From: Candidatus Eiseniibacteriota bacterium
Lineage (GTDB): Bacteria > Eisenbacteria > RBG-16-71-46 > CAIMUX01 > WJJG01
Reading direction: 5' to 3'
Length of the DNA: 37,494 nt
NCBI GenBank assembly: GCA_023129715.1
Contig: JAGMBO010000086.1
Coordinates: 1-37,494, forward strand
Shown: piece by piece, positions 1-9,800 of the stretch
Layout of the letters: the number at the start of each line of letters is the position of its first letter
Position numbering within the stretch: position 1 is the stretch's first letter
Notes under the pieces: model-generated
What the model was told of the DNA's origin: nothing
Database searches by the model: none
What the model saw: the letters and a program-made list of their open reading frames with translations, nothing else
Program-made: the position numbers and the translations under genes

Positions 1-8
1 TCTCCTTG

Positions 9-47
9 CTTGTGTTCTTCGTGACGGCAATTACGAAAAAACACAAG
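9..47 (-). terminator. Imperfect hairpin downstream of giant lipoprotein gene
   Basis: Bases 9-22 pair with 33-47 (CTTGTGTT with AACACAAG, then TTCGT with ACGAA, a one-base bulge between them), with a loop of about 10 nt. It lies about 90 nt beyond the stop codon of the giant minus-strand gene and could end its transcript. No clear T-tract follows on the minus strand, so a terminator role is inferred from position and stem strength only. Confidence 0.35.
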
Positions 48-134
48 TGGAGCCCATTTTCAATATCTTCCCGCGCGATCAGACCAGGATTATTGACGCT
101 TCAGGGCTAGCAAGGCGCCTCCTTGGCCTCCGCG

Positions 135-3100
135 TCAGTCATCCTTGACACAGCCAGCCCCGCGGGAACCAATCTGGTCGCACGCTGGATTGGGCTCGGT
201 ATGCGCGTTGCAGGGTGAGAAGATCGAGAGCATCAAGTTGCCGTTGAAGATATCGCAGAAGCGAGGCGATGCCTCGATGTTGTCATTGACCCCGTGCCAC
301 CCCGCTAAGCACCCCACATAGTTTCCACCCGAATTGCCGTAGACATCACAGCACGACAAGCTCGCGGAGCCACCCGAGCAATAGACTGGTCCTCCGGAAG
401 TCGTATAGGCGATGATGCAATTCATGAGTTGAAGTGTACCGTTGGCGAAGTAGAGGCCTCCCCCACTGCTTGAGGCGCCGCCGCGGGCAAACGTGCAATT
501 CGTCACGGTGACATCGAGATTCGAGCTGCAGATCGCGCCGCCCCAGCGTGCGGAGTTCTCGAAGAACGTGCACAGAGTCACCTGCGCTGCACTGCAATTG
601 GAAATGGTCAACGCACCGCCACAGCCTGTCGAGGCACCATTGTTGTAGAAGTTGCAGTTTGTGAACGAGACACTGGCCTGCGTGCAGTAGACGGCCCCTC
701 CATTGACGTTGACTAGATTGTCTTCAAACCAGCAGTCGCTGAATCCGATCGCGTAATCGCCGTACTCGCAGTAGACCGCACCACCGGAATTCACGGCGCC
801 ATTCGAGCGGAATTCGCAGTCGCGGAACATCTCCGTCCGCCGGCCCACGGGGCAGAACGCCGAGACGACCACGGCGCCACCATAGTCTGCCAGGTTGTCA
901 TAGAACACACACGATTGGAAGATCGGTGATGCGCAGCCGCAAGCAGCCGCACCCCCATAGGTTCCATAGCCATGTTGAATGGTGATCTCTTGAATGACTG
1001 TGTCAGAGCCCTCGTTGTCGTCGAAATCGAAGGCGCGATGCGGCTCGTTGATCGAGCCCTCACAGTCAATGATGCACGCGCTCGCGCTCCCGCTGAGTGA
1101 ACGAATGGTGAGAGCCTTGCCGTGGAAGTCGAGATCGCGGTTGCCGGGCCCGATGAAAGTCCCGTCTGCTAGGTAGATCTCGTGGCCGGCAGGGACACTG
1201 TCAATGGCTTGCTGGATGGTCGCGTAGGTGCCGCTTCCGTCGGGACGGATGTAGGTGATGCTCTGGATCGTGAAGGTGCCCGGACTGGTGGCGGAGGCGC
1301 CAGAGCTGAGATCGGTGATCAGAATCGAGTAGTCGTCTCCCTTCATGGCACATCCCTCGGCGGACCACTGGTGGCTGCCGTCATTGGGCGTTGACGCGGC
1401 GATCAATCGGCATACGGAGGCGCTGCGACGCAGCTCGATGCGCACCGTGGAGCCGCAGCACGCGGAGGGTGCCCAGAGGATATCGACCGGATCCAGAGGC
1501 AGATAGGAAGCTCCGCTGGGTGGCGAGGAGACGTTCAGACCGCAACCGGACTCGATCCGGAACTCGCCGTTACTGCGGTCAGCCTGGCCAGTGGACAGGT
1601 CAGTCACGCGAATCGTGTACCCGGACGTCTGGGATGCGCACTGCGCCGCTGTCCAGGGATGGGAGCCGTCATTTGGAGTCGACGAGGTGATCGTCCGGCA
1701 GACGACCCCACTCCGCAGTAGCTCGATCTTGACGAAGCCACTGCAACAGGAGGTGGAATTCCACAAAATCTGCTGGAACGTGCCGGCGCAGAAATCCTCC
1801 CCCCCATTGGGGGCCAGCACGCCGATGGCGCAGGGTGGCTGAATCCTGAACTCCGCAGCGCTTGTACCACTTGCCCCAATCTGGAGGTCCGTGACGCGGA
1901 CCGTGTAACCGGACGCTTGGGATGCGCACTGTGCGGCCGTCCAGAGATAAGATCCGTCGTTCGGGGTCGCTGGTGAGATGACATTGCAGACCGCTCCATT
2001 GCGGAGGAGTTCGATCCGGACGTCGTCCCCGCAGCAGGGTCCGGCGTTCCAGAGGATCTCGACCGGCGTGTCCGCGCAGAACTCGTCATTCGAGGCCGGA
2101 TGAGTGACCGCGATCCCGCACGGCGGTTGGATCGTGAAACTCCCGTCGCTTGTGTCGTCCGTGCCGGTCTCCAGGTCGGTGACCCGGACCGTGTAGCCGT
2201 ACGCCTGGGATGCGCACTGTACGACCATCCAGGGGTAGGATCCATCGTTCGGCGTCGAGGCGGCGATGGTGCTGCAGACAGAACCATTCTGCAACAGCTC
2301 GATCTGGACGGCCTCGCTACAACAGGAGGTCGACTCCCAGAGAATCGGCTGTGATTCTCCTTCACAAAAGACCTCGCCTCCGTTTGGCGTGACCAGGTCG
2401 ACCGCACAGGTTGAGATCGAGAAGACGGCATCGCTCTGATCGCTGATCCCAGTGGCGGGATCGGTTACGCGCAGAGTCAGTCCGTCTGCGCCCGCGGGAC
2501 AGGGCTCGACCTGCCAGGTGAATCGGCCCGTGTTTTCCGCCGCCGCGGAGATCGACAGACAGACGATACCGTCGTGGAGGAGATCGAGGCCGACCGTCGG
2601 TCCACAGCACGGCTCCGTGCTCCAGAGCAGATCGATCGACATCCCCGCACAGAAATCTTCGCCCCCATTGGGGTGCGCCACGGTGAGGAGGCACGCGGGG
2701 CGGATCGTCAGGGATCCCTCGGATTCGGCGGAGGTGTCCGAGTCGAGATCGACAACGCGGAGCCGATAGCCGAGTGACTCGGCGCCGCAGCCCGCCGCGG
2801 CCCACCGATGGGCCCCGTCGTTCGGCGTCGAGGCGGCCACGATCCCGCAAGTAGCTCCGTGCTGGAGGAGTTCGATCCGAACGTATTCTCCGCAGCACGG
2901 AGACGTTTCCCAGGCGATATCGATGGAGTCGCCCTCGCAGAAGATCCCATCACCGGCGGGACTCGTGACGGCGACGTCGCATCCGGCCAGGATCTCGAAG
3001 TATCCGGCACTTCGATCCATGGCGCCCGTCTGCGGATTCGTGATCTCGACTTGGTATTCCCCGCTGGCGACGCCGCACGGCTCTGCCCGGCAGGTGTAGG

Positions 3101-6100
3101 ATCCGTCGTTTTCGGTGGCCGCGGCCAAGCTGCGGCAGACCGTTCCGCTCTGCAGAAGGTCGATCCGTACCTGCGGGCCGCAGCACGCTCCGTGATCCCA
3201 CCGAATCGCCAGGGAGTCTCCGACGCAGTACACCTCGTTCCCTCCGGGCGCGGTGAGATCGAGATAACAGGCCGGCAAGACCTCGAAGGTGGCGTCGCTA
3301 TCGTCCGCCGCGCCGCCATCGAGATCAGTGACGCGGATTCGGTAGTCTCCCTCGGTCTCAGGGCAGCCGCCAGCAATCCAGGCGTACTCGCCATCGTTGT
3401 CCGTCGCGTCGGCAATTGTCTCACAGACACTGTCGAGGTGGAGGAGCTCGATCCGGACCAAGGCCCCGCAGCAGGTGGAGTGTTCCCAGACGATGGCAAC
3501 CTCCTCGCCCGCACAGTAGTCCTGGCCGCCATTCGGCGCCGAGAGAACCAGATCGCAGTCGCGCGCGATGGTGAAGGTCTCGGGGCTTTCTGCGCTGGCG
3601 CCGGTGGCCGAATCGGTCAGACGGATGCGGTAGCCGGTCTCGGGGCCTTCGCAAGGATCGGTGAGCCAGAGCAGAACGCCGTCGTTCTCGGTGGCGGCGG
3701 CGATCTGATGACAGATCTCGCCATCGCGAACCAGATCGATGCCGACTTGCTCGCCGCAGCAAGCTCCCGACGTCCAGACTATGGAGATCTCCTGGCCGGC
3801 GCAAAACGTGTCTGGTCCGATCGGCGCGAGAATCTCGAGCTGACATGTCTCGATGGCGAAAAACGCGGCAGTAGTGTCGGCAGCACCAGCTGCGGGTGCA
3901 CGTACGGCGATCTGGTAGCCGCCTCCCAAGTCGCATCCCGCCACGGGCCAGACGTAGTCACCGTCGTTGGCCGTCTCCGCGGCAATGACCCGGCAGAACT
4001 GGCCGTCCTGCAACAAGTCGATCGCAACCTCAGCGTCACAACAGGAGCGACTCGTCCACTGGATGGTCACCGACTCCTCGCTGCAGAACGTGGCCGACTC
4101 TGCCGGCGCGGTGATGTCGATCGCGCAGCGCTCGATCGCGAATGTGGATTCCGAAGTGCCCACGGCGCCAGTGGCCAGATCGCACACGCGGATCTGATAG
4201 TCTCGGTCCGCATCGCAAGGCTGGGCGGTCCATAGATAAGATCCGTCGTTCGCGGTCGTTGCGGCGATTGTCCGGCAGATTTCCCCGTCGTGTAGTAGCT
4301 CGATGGCCACCGAGTTGCCGCAACAGGACGACCCTTCCCATTCGATCAGGACGTCATCCCCCGCGCAGTAATCGCTGGGCCCGGAAGGGAGCGTGAGACT
4401 GATCTCACATGCCGCGATCGAGAAACTCCCGCTCATCCCCGCGGCTGCATCGCTCGTCAAATCCGTTACGGCGATCCGATAGTCGTCGGGGCTGCCGTCC
4501 GCCACGCACCGCGCCGCACCCCATGAATGCTGCCCGTCATTTGGGGTTGCGGCGGCGATCGTGGCACAGACCGTCTCATCCTGCAGGAGATCGATGCGGA
4601 CGCTGTCCCCGCAACATGCGGACCGAGACCAGATGATCTCAACCTCGTCGCCGGGGCAGAATGTGGCCCCGGCGGCCGGCGAGAACAGTGTCAAGGTGCA
4701 GGCAGGGCGGATGGAGAACGTTGCGTCACTCTCGTCCTCGACACCGCTCGCTCGGTCGGTTACACGGACGGCATAGCCGGTAGAGTCATCCGCGCAGGCC
4801 TCGGCAATCCAGCTGAAGCCGGTCTCGTTCGTTGCGGAGTCGGCAATCGTAGCGCACACTTGGCCGTCGTGGAGGAGTTCGATGCGGGCGGCGCTTCCAC
4901 AGCAGTAGGAAGACTCCCAAGTGATGGCCACCGGCCGCCCGGGACAGAAGGACTCACCCCCATTGGGCTCGGTGAGAGAAATCGCCTGCTCAGTGAAGAT
5001 CGAGAAGGCCCCGGGGCTCTCGGCGGAGGTCATCTGGGCGAGGTCGGTGACGCGGATGGAGTAGCCGGGGGCCCGCTCCGAGCAGGGAGCAGGTATCCAG
5101 GAGAAGGATCCAGTGTTCTGGGCGGCCTCAGCCAGGGTTTCGCAGACACTCCCATCCTGGAGGAGTTCGATGCGCATGGCGTTCCCGCATGCCGCGGATG
5201 CGGTCCAGGTGACCAGGGCTTCCCGGCCTACGCAGATGACGCAGCCGCTGTCGGGCGCGGTGACAGCTAGATCGCAGTCCCCCGGACAGTCGCCAAAGCT
5301 GACGAAGTCGGGAGTGATCGCCTCGCCGGTTCCCGATCGATAGAACGTGACACTCTCTTGCGACACACACAGTCCGGGCGTCGGGGATCCGCCGCAAGTC
5401 TGAATGTAGAGCAATACGTCGCAGCCGGGATCGATGACACCAGGCCCCGGAACCTCAGGATTGGGCGTGACCGACAGCAGGAAGCTCTGTTCGCCCGCCA
5501 CCAGGGGCTCGGTCGTCACCAGAAATCCATCCCGTCGTCCGCAGTCATACAGGCGGCTCCCCGGATCGATATAGAGCGTGGCACTGATCGCGTCGCACAC
5601 CGAGAATCGCATTTCGATCGCCTCGATCTCCTCGGGGTTCTCGACGACGACCGGGAAGAACAGGCGCTCGGGATGCGCCGCAGCGGCAGCCGTCGGGACG
5701 GCCGGCGGGGAGGTTTCCTCATCCAGTGGAATGCCCTCGTAGAGCACGAGGCGATGTTGGGTGGGCGGAGTGCTGGCCAAGACGACATTGACCGTGCGTT
5801 CGCTGACTTGCGGATCGAGGGTGAGAGTCGTCTGTCCGCGCAATGACCCGCGGGACACGAAGAATCGCCACCATGTGGTCCCCATCGGCCGCCATAGGCT
5901 GAGGACGATGTCCCCTTCGTCGGTGGCGCTGGCCTGTATATCCGGGACCCACGAAGGGTCGTTCTGGATCGGCCGTACGTCGTAGGCCGCGACTTCATTC
6001 CCCCCGAGAAGAAACATCGCGACGTGGGTGGAGTCGGCAAGTGCAGAGACCACCTCCTCGGACCACACGCCCTTCGGAGGAAGCTTGAGCGCGAGCGCCG

Positions 6101-6236
6101 GCCGACCGTCCGTCGAGCCGGGATCCGGGGCGAGGTTCCCTTCCGTGCAACCGAAGAGAGCCAACACCAAGGTCAGGAAGCCGACGAAGATGCCGGGGGG
6201 CGTTTGGGAAGGGATTGTCGCATACCAATGCCGCAT
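135..6236 (-). CDS. Giant exported Ig-like repeat / beta-helix protein, probable lipoprotein
   Basis: The product is about 2033 aa. Residues 1-29 form a signal peptide ending L-F-G-Cys30, a plausible though imperfect lipobox. About 290 unique residues follow, then 14 tandem Ig-like repeats of about 95 aa (residues ~321-1655), then a C-terminal right-handed beta-helix of about 375 aa with the opening TIQQAIDSVPAG, an IIDCEGS motif and repeated NC.F/GGAVYC rungs. The repeats resemble the Kre9/KNH1-like Ser-Thr-rich Ig-like family, with a core I-x-W, CCG, VRIELL, NDG-x-x-W and Y-x-I-R-V-T-D-L. Most carry six cysteines, so heavy disulphide bonding outside the cytoplasm is likely. ATG 6236 was chosen because GGGAG lies 10 nt upstream; a TTG at 6245 is the alternative. 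It is probably a surface stalk or adhesin, but the function is unknown. It lacks the FlgD-Ig tail seen on two other secreted proteins here. Confidence 0.88.
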   Translation of the reverse strand: MRHWYATIPSQTPPGIFVGFLTLVLALFGCTEGNLAPDPGSTDGRPALALKLPPKGVWSEEVVSALADSTHVAMFLLGGNEVAAYDVRPIQNDPSWVPDIQASATDEGDIVLSLWRPMGTTWWRFFVSRGSLRGQTTLTLDPQVSERTVNVVLASTPPTQHRLVLYEGIPLDEETSPPAVPTAAAAAHPERLFFPVVVENPEEIEAIEMRFSVCDAISATLYIDPGSRLYDCGRRDGFLVTTEPLVAGEQSFLLSVTPNPEVPGPGVIDPGCDVLLYIQTCGGSPTPGLCVSQESVTFYRSGTGEAITPDFVSFGDCPGDCDLAVTAPDSGCVICVGREALVTWTASAACGNAMRIELLQDGSVCETLAEAAQNTGSFSWIPAPCSERAPGYSIRVTDLAQMTSAESPGAFSIFTEQAISLTEPNGGESFCPGRPVAITWESSYCCGSAARIELLHDGQVCATIADSATNETGFSWIAEACADDSTGYAVRVTDRASGVEDESDATFSIRPACTLTLFSPAAGATFCPGDEVEIIWSRSACCGDSVRIDLLQDETVCATIAAATPNDGQHSWGAARCVADGSPDDYRIAVTDLTSDAAAGMSGSFSIAACEISLTLPSGPSDYCAGDDVLIEWEGSSCCGNSVAIELLHDGEICRTIAATTANDGSYLWTAQPCDADRDYQIRVCDLATGAVGTSESTFAIERCAIDITAPAESATFCSEESVTIQWTSRSCCDAEVAIDLLQDGQFCRVIAAETANDGDYVWPVAGCDLGGGYQIAVRAPAAGAADTTAAFFAIETCQLEILAPIGPDTFCAGQEISIVWTSGACCGEQVGIDLVRDGEICHQIAAATENDGVLLWLTDPCEGPETGYRIRLTDSATGASAESPETFTIARDCDLVLSAPNGGQDYCAGEEVAIVWEHSTCCGALVRIELLHLDSVCETIADATDNDGEYAWIAGGCPETEGDYRIRVTDLDGGAADDSDATFEVLPACYLDLTAPGGNEVYCVGDSLAIRWDHGACCGPQVRIDLLQSGTVCRSLAAATENDGSYTCRAEPCGVASGEYQVEITNPQTGAMDRSAGYFEILAGCDVAVTSPAGDGIFCEGDSIDIAWETSPCCGEYVRIELLQHGATCGIVAASTPNDGAHRWAAAGCGAESLGYRLRVVDLDSDTSAESEGSLTIRPACLLTVAHPNGGEDFCAGMSIDLLWSTEPCCGPTVGLDLLHDGIVCLSISAAAENTGRFTWQVEPCPAGADGLTLRVTDPATGISDQSDAVFSISTCAVDLVTPNGGEVFCEGESQPILWESTSCCSEAVQIELLQNGSVCSTIAASTPNDGSYPWMVVQCASQAYGYTVRVTDLETGTDDTSDGSFTIQPPCGIAVTHPASNDEFCADTPVEILWNAGPCCGDDVRIELLRNGAVCNVISPATPNDGSYLWTAAQCASQASGYTVRVTDLQIGASGTSAAEFRIQPPCAIGVLAPNGGEDFCAGTFQQILWNSTSCCSGFVKIELLRSGVVCRTITSSTPNDGSHPWTAAQCASQTSGYTIRVTDLSTGQADRSNGEFRIESGCGLNVSSPPSGASYLPLDPVDILWAPSACCGSTVRIELRRSASVCRLIAASTPNDGSHQWSAEGCAMKGDDYSILITDLSSGASATSPGTFTIQSITYIRPDGSGTYATIQQAIDSVPAGHEIYLADGTFIGPGNRDLDFHGKALTIRSLSGSASACIIDCEGSINEPHRAFDFDDNEGSDTVIQEITIQHGYGTYGGAAACGCASPIFQSCVFYDNLADYGGAVVVSAFCPVGRRTEMFRDCEFRSNGAVNSGGAVYCEYGDYAIGFSDCWFEDNLVNVNGGAVYCTQASVSFTNCNFYNNGASTGCGGALTISNCSAAQVTLCTFFENSARWGGAICSSNLDVTVTNCTFARGGASSSGGGLYFANGTLQLMNCIIAYTTSGGPVYCSGGSASLSCCDVYGNSGGNYVGCLAGWHGVNDNIEASPRFCDIFNGNLMLSIFSPCNAHTEPNPACDQIGSRGAGCVKDD
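1260..5276 (-). repeat. Fourteen tandem ~95-codon Ig-like repeats
   Basis: The repeats occupy the middle of the giant lipoprotein, with a period of about 282-294 bp. Each starts with Cys, then P-x5-(F/Y)C-x-G, I-x-W, CCG, (R/K)IELL, VC, NDG-x-x-W, a sixth Cys, and Y-x-(I/V)RVTD. Variants are visible. The first repeat has AC in place of CC but gains an extra Cys earlier. The second lacks the leading Cys, the eighth has Cys in place of the conserved Trp, and the fourteenth lacks the second Cys. Repeats 11-13 (about 1550-2400) are also alike at DNA level and share a GGGATGCGCACTG block, which suggests recent duplication. Confidence 0.9.
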
Positions 6237-6618
6237 CGGATGCAATCTCCCGGGAGGAGAGTTCCGCCGGCCACACGGCCCAGCCGTGGCTCCGAATCAC
6301 GTCACCATGGCAGGGTCTCTCAAGGCACTCGGGACATTCGATTCCACCTGAGTCTATCAGTCCGACGAGAACGGCGTCAATTCGTGGCGGGATCCTCTGT
6401 AGACGGCCACGCAGCGGGGCACTGCGGCCCGTCGTGACTCGGGCGGTCGAGGCTTGTCTGGGTTCTGGAAACAGGCGAGCGCCACAAAGAACGCAACATT
6501 GTATCCTTCATTCACAGCCATCCCTGCTCCCGCCTCTTACGATGCCACATACGATCTGCTAGAGTATCTGTGTCCCGAGTGTCGATGTGTCACATGTTCG
6601 CATTGTGGCGGTGATTAG

Positions 6619-6632
6619 TGCATCGCGATGCA
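6619..6632. repeat. Perfect 14-bp palindrome TGCATCGCGATGCA
   Basis: This is a self-complementary 14-mer in the leader region about 190 nt upstream of the FG-GAP gene. It could be a regulator-binding site for either divergent gene. No second copy was noticed nearby and no regulator is identified. Confidence 0.4.
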
Positions 6633-6694
6633 TCTCGATCGGGGGGCGGATCCTCATGCGATCCTGCGTCTCACCGGCAGGACATCTTACCGTC

Positions 6695-6721
6695 GAGGCG
6701 CCCGCCGGCGCCTCTTTCTCT
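6695..6721 (+). terminator. Terminator/attenuator-like hairpin in FG-GAP gene leader
   Basis: A perfect 8-bp stem, GAGGCGCC (6695-6702) with GGCGCCTC (6707-6714), closes a 4-nt loop and is followed by TTTCTCT. It reads as an intrinsic terminator on the plus strand but lies about 100 nt upstream of the FG-GAP start, where no plus-strand gene precedes it. It may be an attenuator in the leader, or the promoter may lie downstream of it. No riboswitch aptamer was recognised. Confidence 0.5.
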
Positions 6722-6821
6722 GGAATCCCTGGCCCGAATCGCGCCCCGACTCCCGTTCTTGCCAACGACGCCGGACAACCTCTCGCAGCACCTTCCTGCA
6801 ACTCGAACCAGGAGGAACACC

Positions 6822-9800
6822 ATGGCATGCTACACGCCTCGGCCGGATCCGAACGCATGCACGCGCCCCTTCAGGCCCTCTTGCGCCGTGTATCGAACTT
6901 CGCCGCGTGCGCTGCACGCGCCCCGCTGCAAACGATCCCTCTCCGTTCTCTCGGCTTGCCTCCTGCTCTCTCTATTCGCAGCCGCCTGCGCCGATGCGCA
7001 GGTCCACGTCGACCACACCGAGTCGCTCCTACCCTACGGAGACTCCTTACTCGATGACAGCGACAAGTTCGGGAAGTGTTTAGCTCCTGTCGGAGACCTG
7101 GACGGCGATCTCATCCCGGACGTGGCAGTCGGTGCACCCGGTGACGACGGCGGGATCGGCGGCCGTGGGGCAGTCTACTTGCTTGAGCTCGATTCAGACG
7201 GGACTGTCTATGATCGCCACAAGATCAGCGCTACGGAAGGCGGTTTCGGGGGGACACTTGCTGCTGGAGACGCGTTCGGTTCTTCGGTGGTCTCGCTCGG
7301 GGATCTGGACGGTGATGGCATCGACGACCTTCTAGTCGGGGCGCCCCTAGACGATTATGGCCCCGGCGACGATCTTGGCGCCATCTGGATTCTCTTCATG
7401 AACAGTAACCAGACGGTCAAAGACGAACAGAAGATCTGCTATCAAATCGCGTATTTCGAGGCAAACCTGGAAGAGCAGGATCGATTCGGCACCTCGGTCG
7501 CCGCACTCGGCGACCTGGATGGCAACGGCTTCGATGAGATCGTGGTGAGTGCCCCAGGTGATGATGCTGGAGGCCCCAGTCGCGGGGCAGTCTACATTCT
7601 CACGCTCTACCCGAACGGTCTTGTCCACTCCCACAGAAAGATCAGCGACACGGTTGGCGGTTTCACGGGAACACTTGATGACTACGACTACTTCGGCAGT
7701 GCCATCGCGTGTGCGGGAGACTTGAATGGCGATGGTGTGACGGATTTGTTCGTCAGTGCGCCGGGGGACGATGATGGCTCAACCAATGCCGGTGCTGTCT
7801 GGGTGCTGTTCCTGAACAGCGATCGCACCGTGCTGGCACATCAGAAGCTCAGCCGGACTGCGGGCGGGCTTCCCTGGTATATCGATGGCATCGGCAGCTC
7901 GGTGACATCGATCGGAGATCGCGACGGCGATGGAGTCCTCGACTGCGCCGTCGGTGCCGAAGAATTCTCGGGGGGTGGGGCCGTCTGGATTCTCTATCTC
8001 AATAGCAATGGCACTGCTAAGGACGCGCTCGAGATCCGCGAGATGTACGGGGGCTTCGAGGGTGAACTCGACCCTAACGATCGCTTCGGCGCTGGAGTTG
8101 CGTCTGTCGGGGACCTCAACGGAGACGGGGCCGGAGATCTCATGGTTGGCGCGATCCTCGACGACGACGGGGGGGCGAATCGGGGTGCTGCCTGGGTATT
8201 GTTCTTCGATGATCAGGAGTGTGTCATCCACGAGCAGAAGATCTCTGATACCGAGGGAACTCTCGCAGCCCCGCCGAATCCTCCCTGGTCGGATTACGGC
8301 TCTGCCCTCGCATTGCTCGGCGATGTGGACGGCGATGGAGTCAGTGACGTGGCCGTCGGCGCATCCGGGGAGTGGTATGGTTCGAATCGTGGCGCTGTGT
8401 GGGTGCTGTTCCTCAACAGCGACGGCACGGTCAAGGATCATCAGAAAATCAATGACATGGTGGGAGGATTCACAGGAGACCTCGATGACGACGATCTGTT
8501 CGGCAACTCGCTGGCAGGCCTGGGAGATCTGGATGGAGACATGGTCCCCGACCTAGCAGTCTGCGCCCCCGGTGACGACGACCTGGAGCCGAACTGTGGC
8601 GCGGTCTGGGTGTTGTTCCTCACGGCAAACGGAACGGTGAAGTCGCACCAGAAGATCAGTGGCGGAAGCGGGAATTTCACCGGGCTGATCGAGGGGGGGG
8701 ACCACTTCGGATCGTCAGCTACTTGGCTGGAAGACCTCGAACTCGATACCGTCGGGGCCCTAGCGGTGGGCGCAATCGATGATGATGACGGAGGCACCTC
8801 TTTCGGCGCAGTCTGGGTCCTCTTCCTCAACAGCAACGGCACGGTACGAAGCCATCAAAAGATCAGCAGTACCGCCGGGGGATTCGGTGGCCTACTCAGC
8901 AGCGATGATGGTTTCGGAGGCGAATCCGGTGCGCTCGGGGACCTCGACGGCGACGGCGTCCAAGACCTGGCCGTGTGCGCCGGTCTCGATGATGACGGAG
9001 GCGACGATCGTGGTGCGGTGTGGACACTGCTCCTGAACAGCGACGGAACTGTGAAGAGTTATCAGAAGATCAGCGATCTCGAGGGAGGGTTCGAAGGTAT
9101 TCTGGACGACGCCGACGGCTTCGGCTCCTCGGTTGCCTGGCTCGGAGATCTTGAGAACGACGGCACACCGGAAATCGCCGTCGGGGCGACGGGCGATGAT
9201 GATGGTGGTGGCTCGGGCGCACAGGGGGCGGTCTGGATCCTGACTCTCGATGCCGACGGCACTGTGCTCTCACACTGGAAGATCGGTGCCGCAGAAGGTG
9301 CGCTCAGCATGCTTCTCGAGGAAGGGGGCGAGTTCGGCGCATCGGTGACGTCACTCGGCGACTTCGAGGGAGATGGCGTGCCCGATTTCGCTGCCGGTGC
9401 GGATAAAGCAAGCGCGGGGAGATTCCAAAACGGGGTCGCCCATGCAATCTTCCTTGCCGCGAACCCCCCAGCTTGTGAGATCTCTCCACCAGCCCTTGAT
9501 TTCGGGCGCGTGGGCGCCGGCACCTCGATCGGCCATGGGATGGAGATGTCGTTCTCCATTCGCAATGTGGGCGGGGAGTTGCTGACCGGCGATGTGACCG
9601 AGGCGTGTGACGATTTCGAGATTACCGCGGGAGGCGGGGCCTTCAGCCTGGCAGCCAATGACTCCGTATCGGTCACCGTCAAGTTCATGCCCCCGTTGCC
9701 CGGGGAGTACGAGTGCGTGATCAGCACGGGCACTGGACTGTGTGGGGACGTGGGTTGCTTCGGGATCGGCGGCGCGGACTACATCCAGGTCGTTGGTGGA

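Larger units (their letters stand above)
6237..6821. other. Divergent intergenic/leader region between two giant genes
   Basis: This stretch of nearly 600 nt separates the divergent starts of the repeat lipoprotein and the FG-GAP protein. I see no convincing gene in it. It holds a perfect 14-bp palindrome (6619-6632) and a terminator-like hairpin (6695-6714). A weak sigma70-like pair on the plus strand, TTACGA then 17 nt then TAGAGT (6538-6566), is marginal with 3/6 and 4/6 matches. Confidence 0.5.

Noticed and set aside
2808-4235. Long plus-strand open frame opposite the repeat array
   Set aside because: It is the antisense shadow of the Ig-like repeats. It has a biased composition, no SD and no domain, and it follows the repeat period.
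6540-6821. Riboswitch in the FG-GAP leader
   Set aside because: No aptamer consensus (c-di-GMP, cobalamin, TPP or similar) could be recognised, only a terminator-like hairpin.
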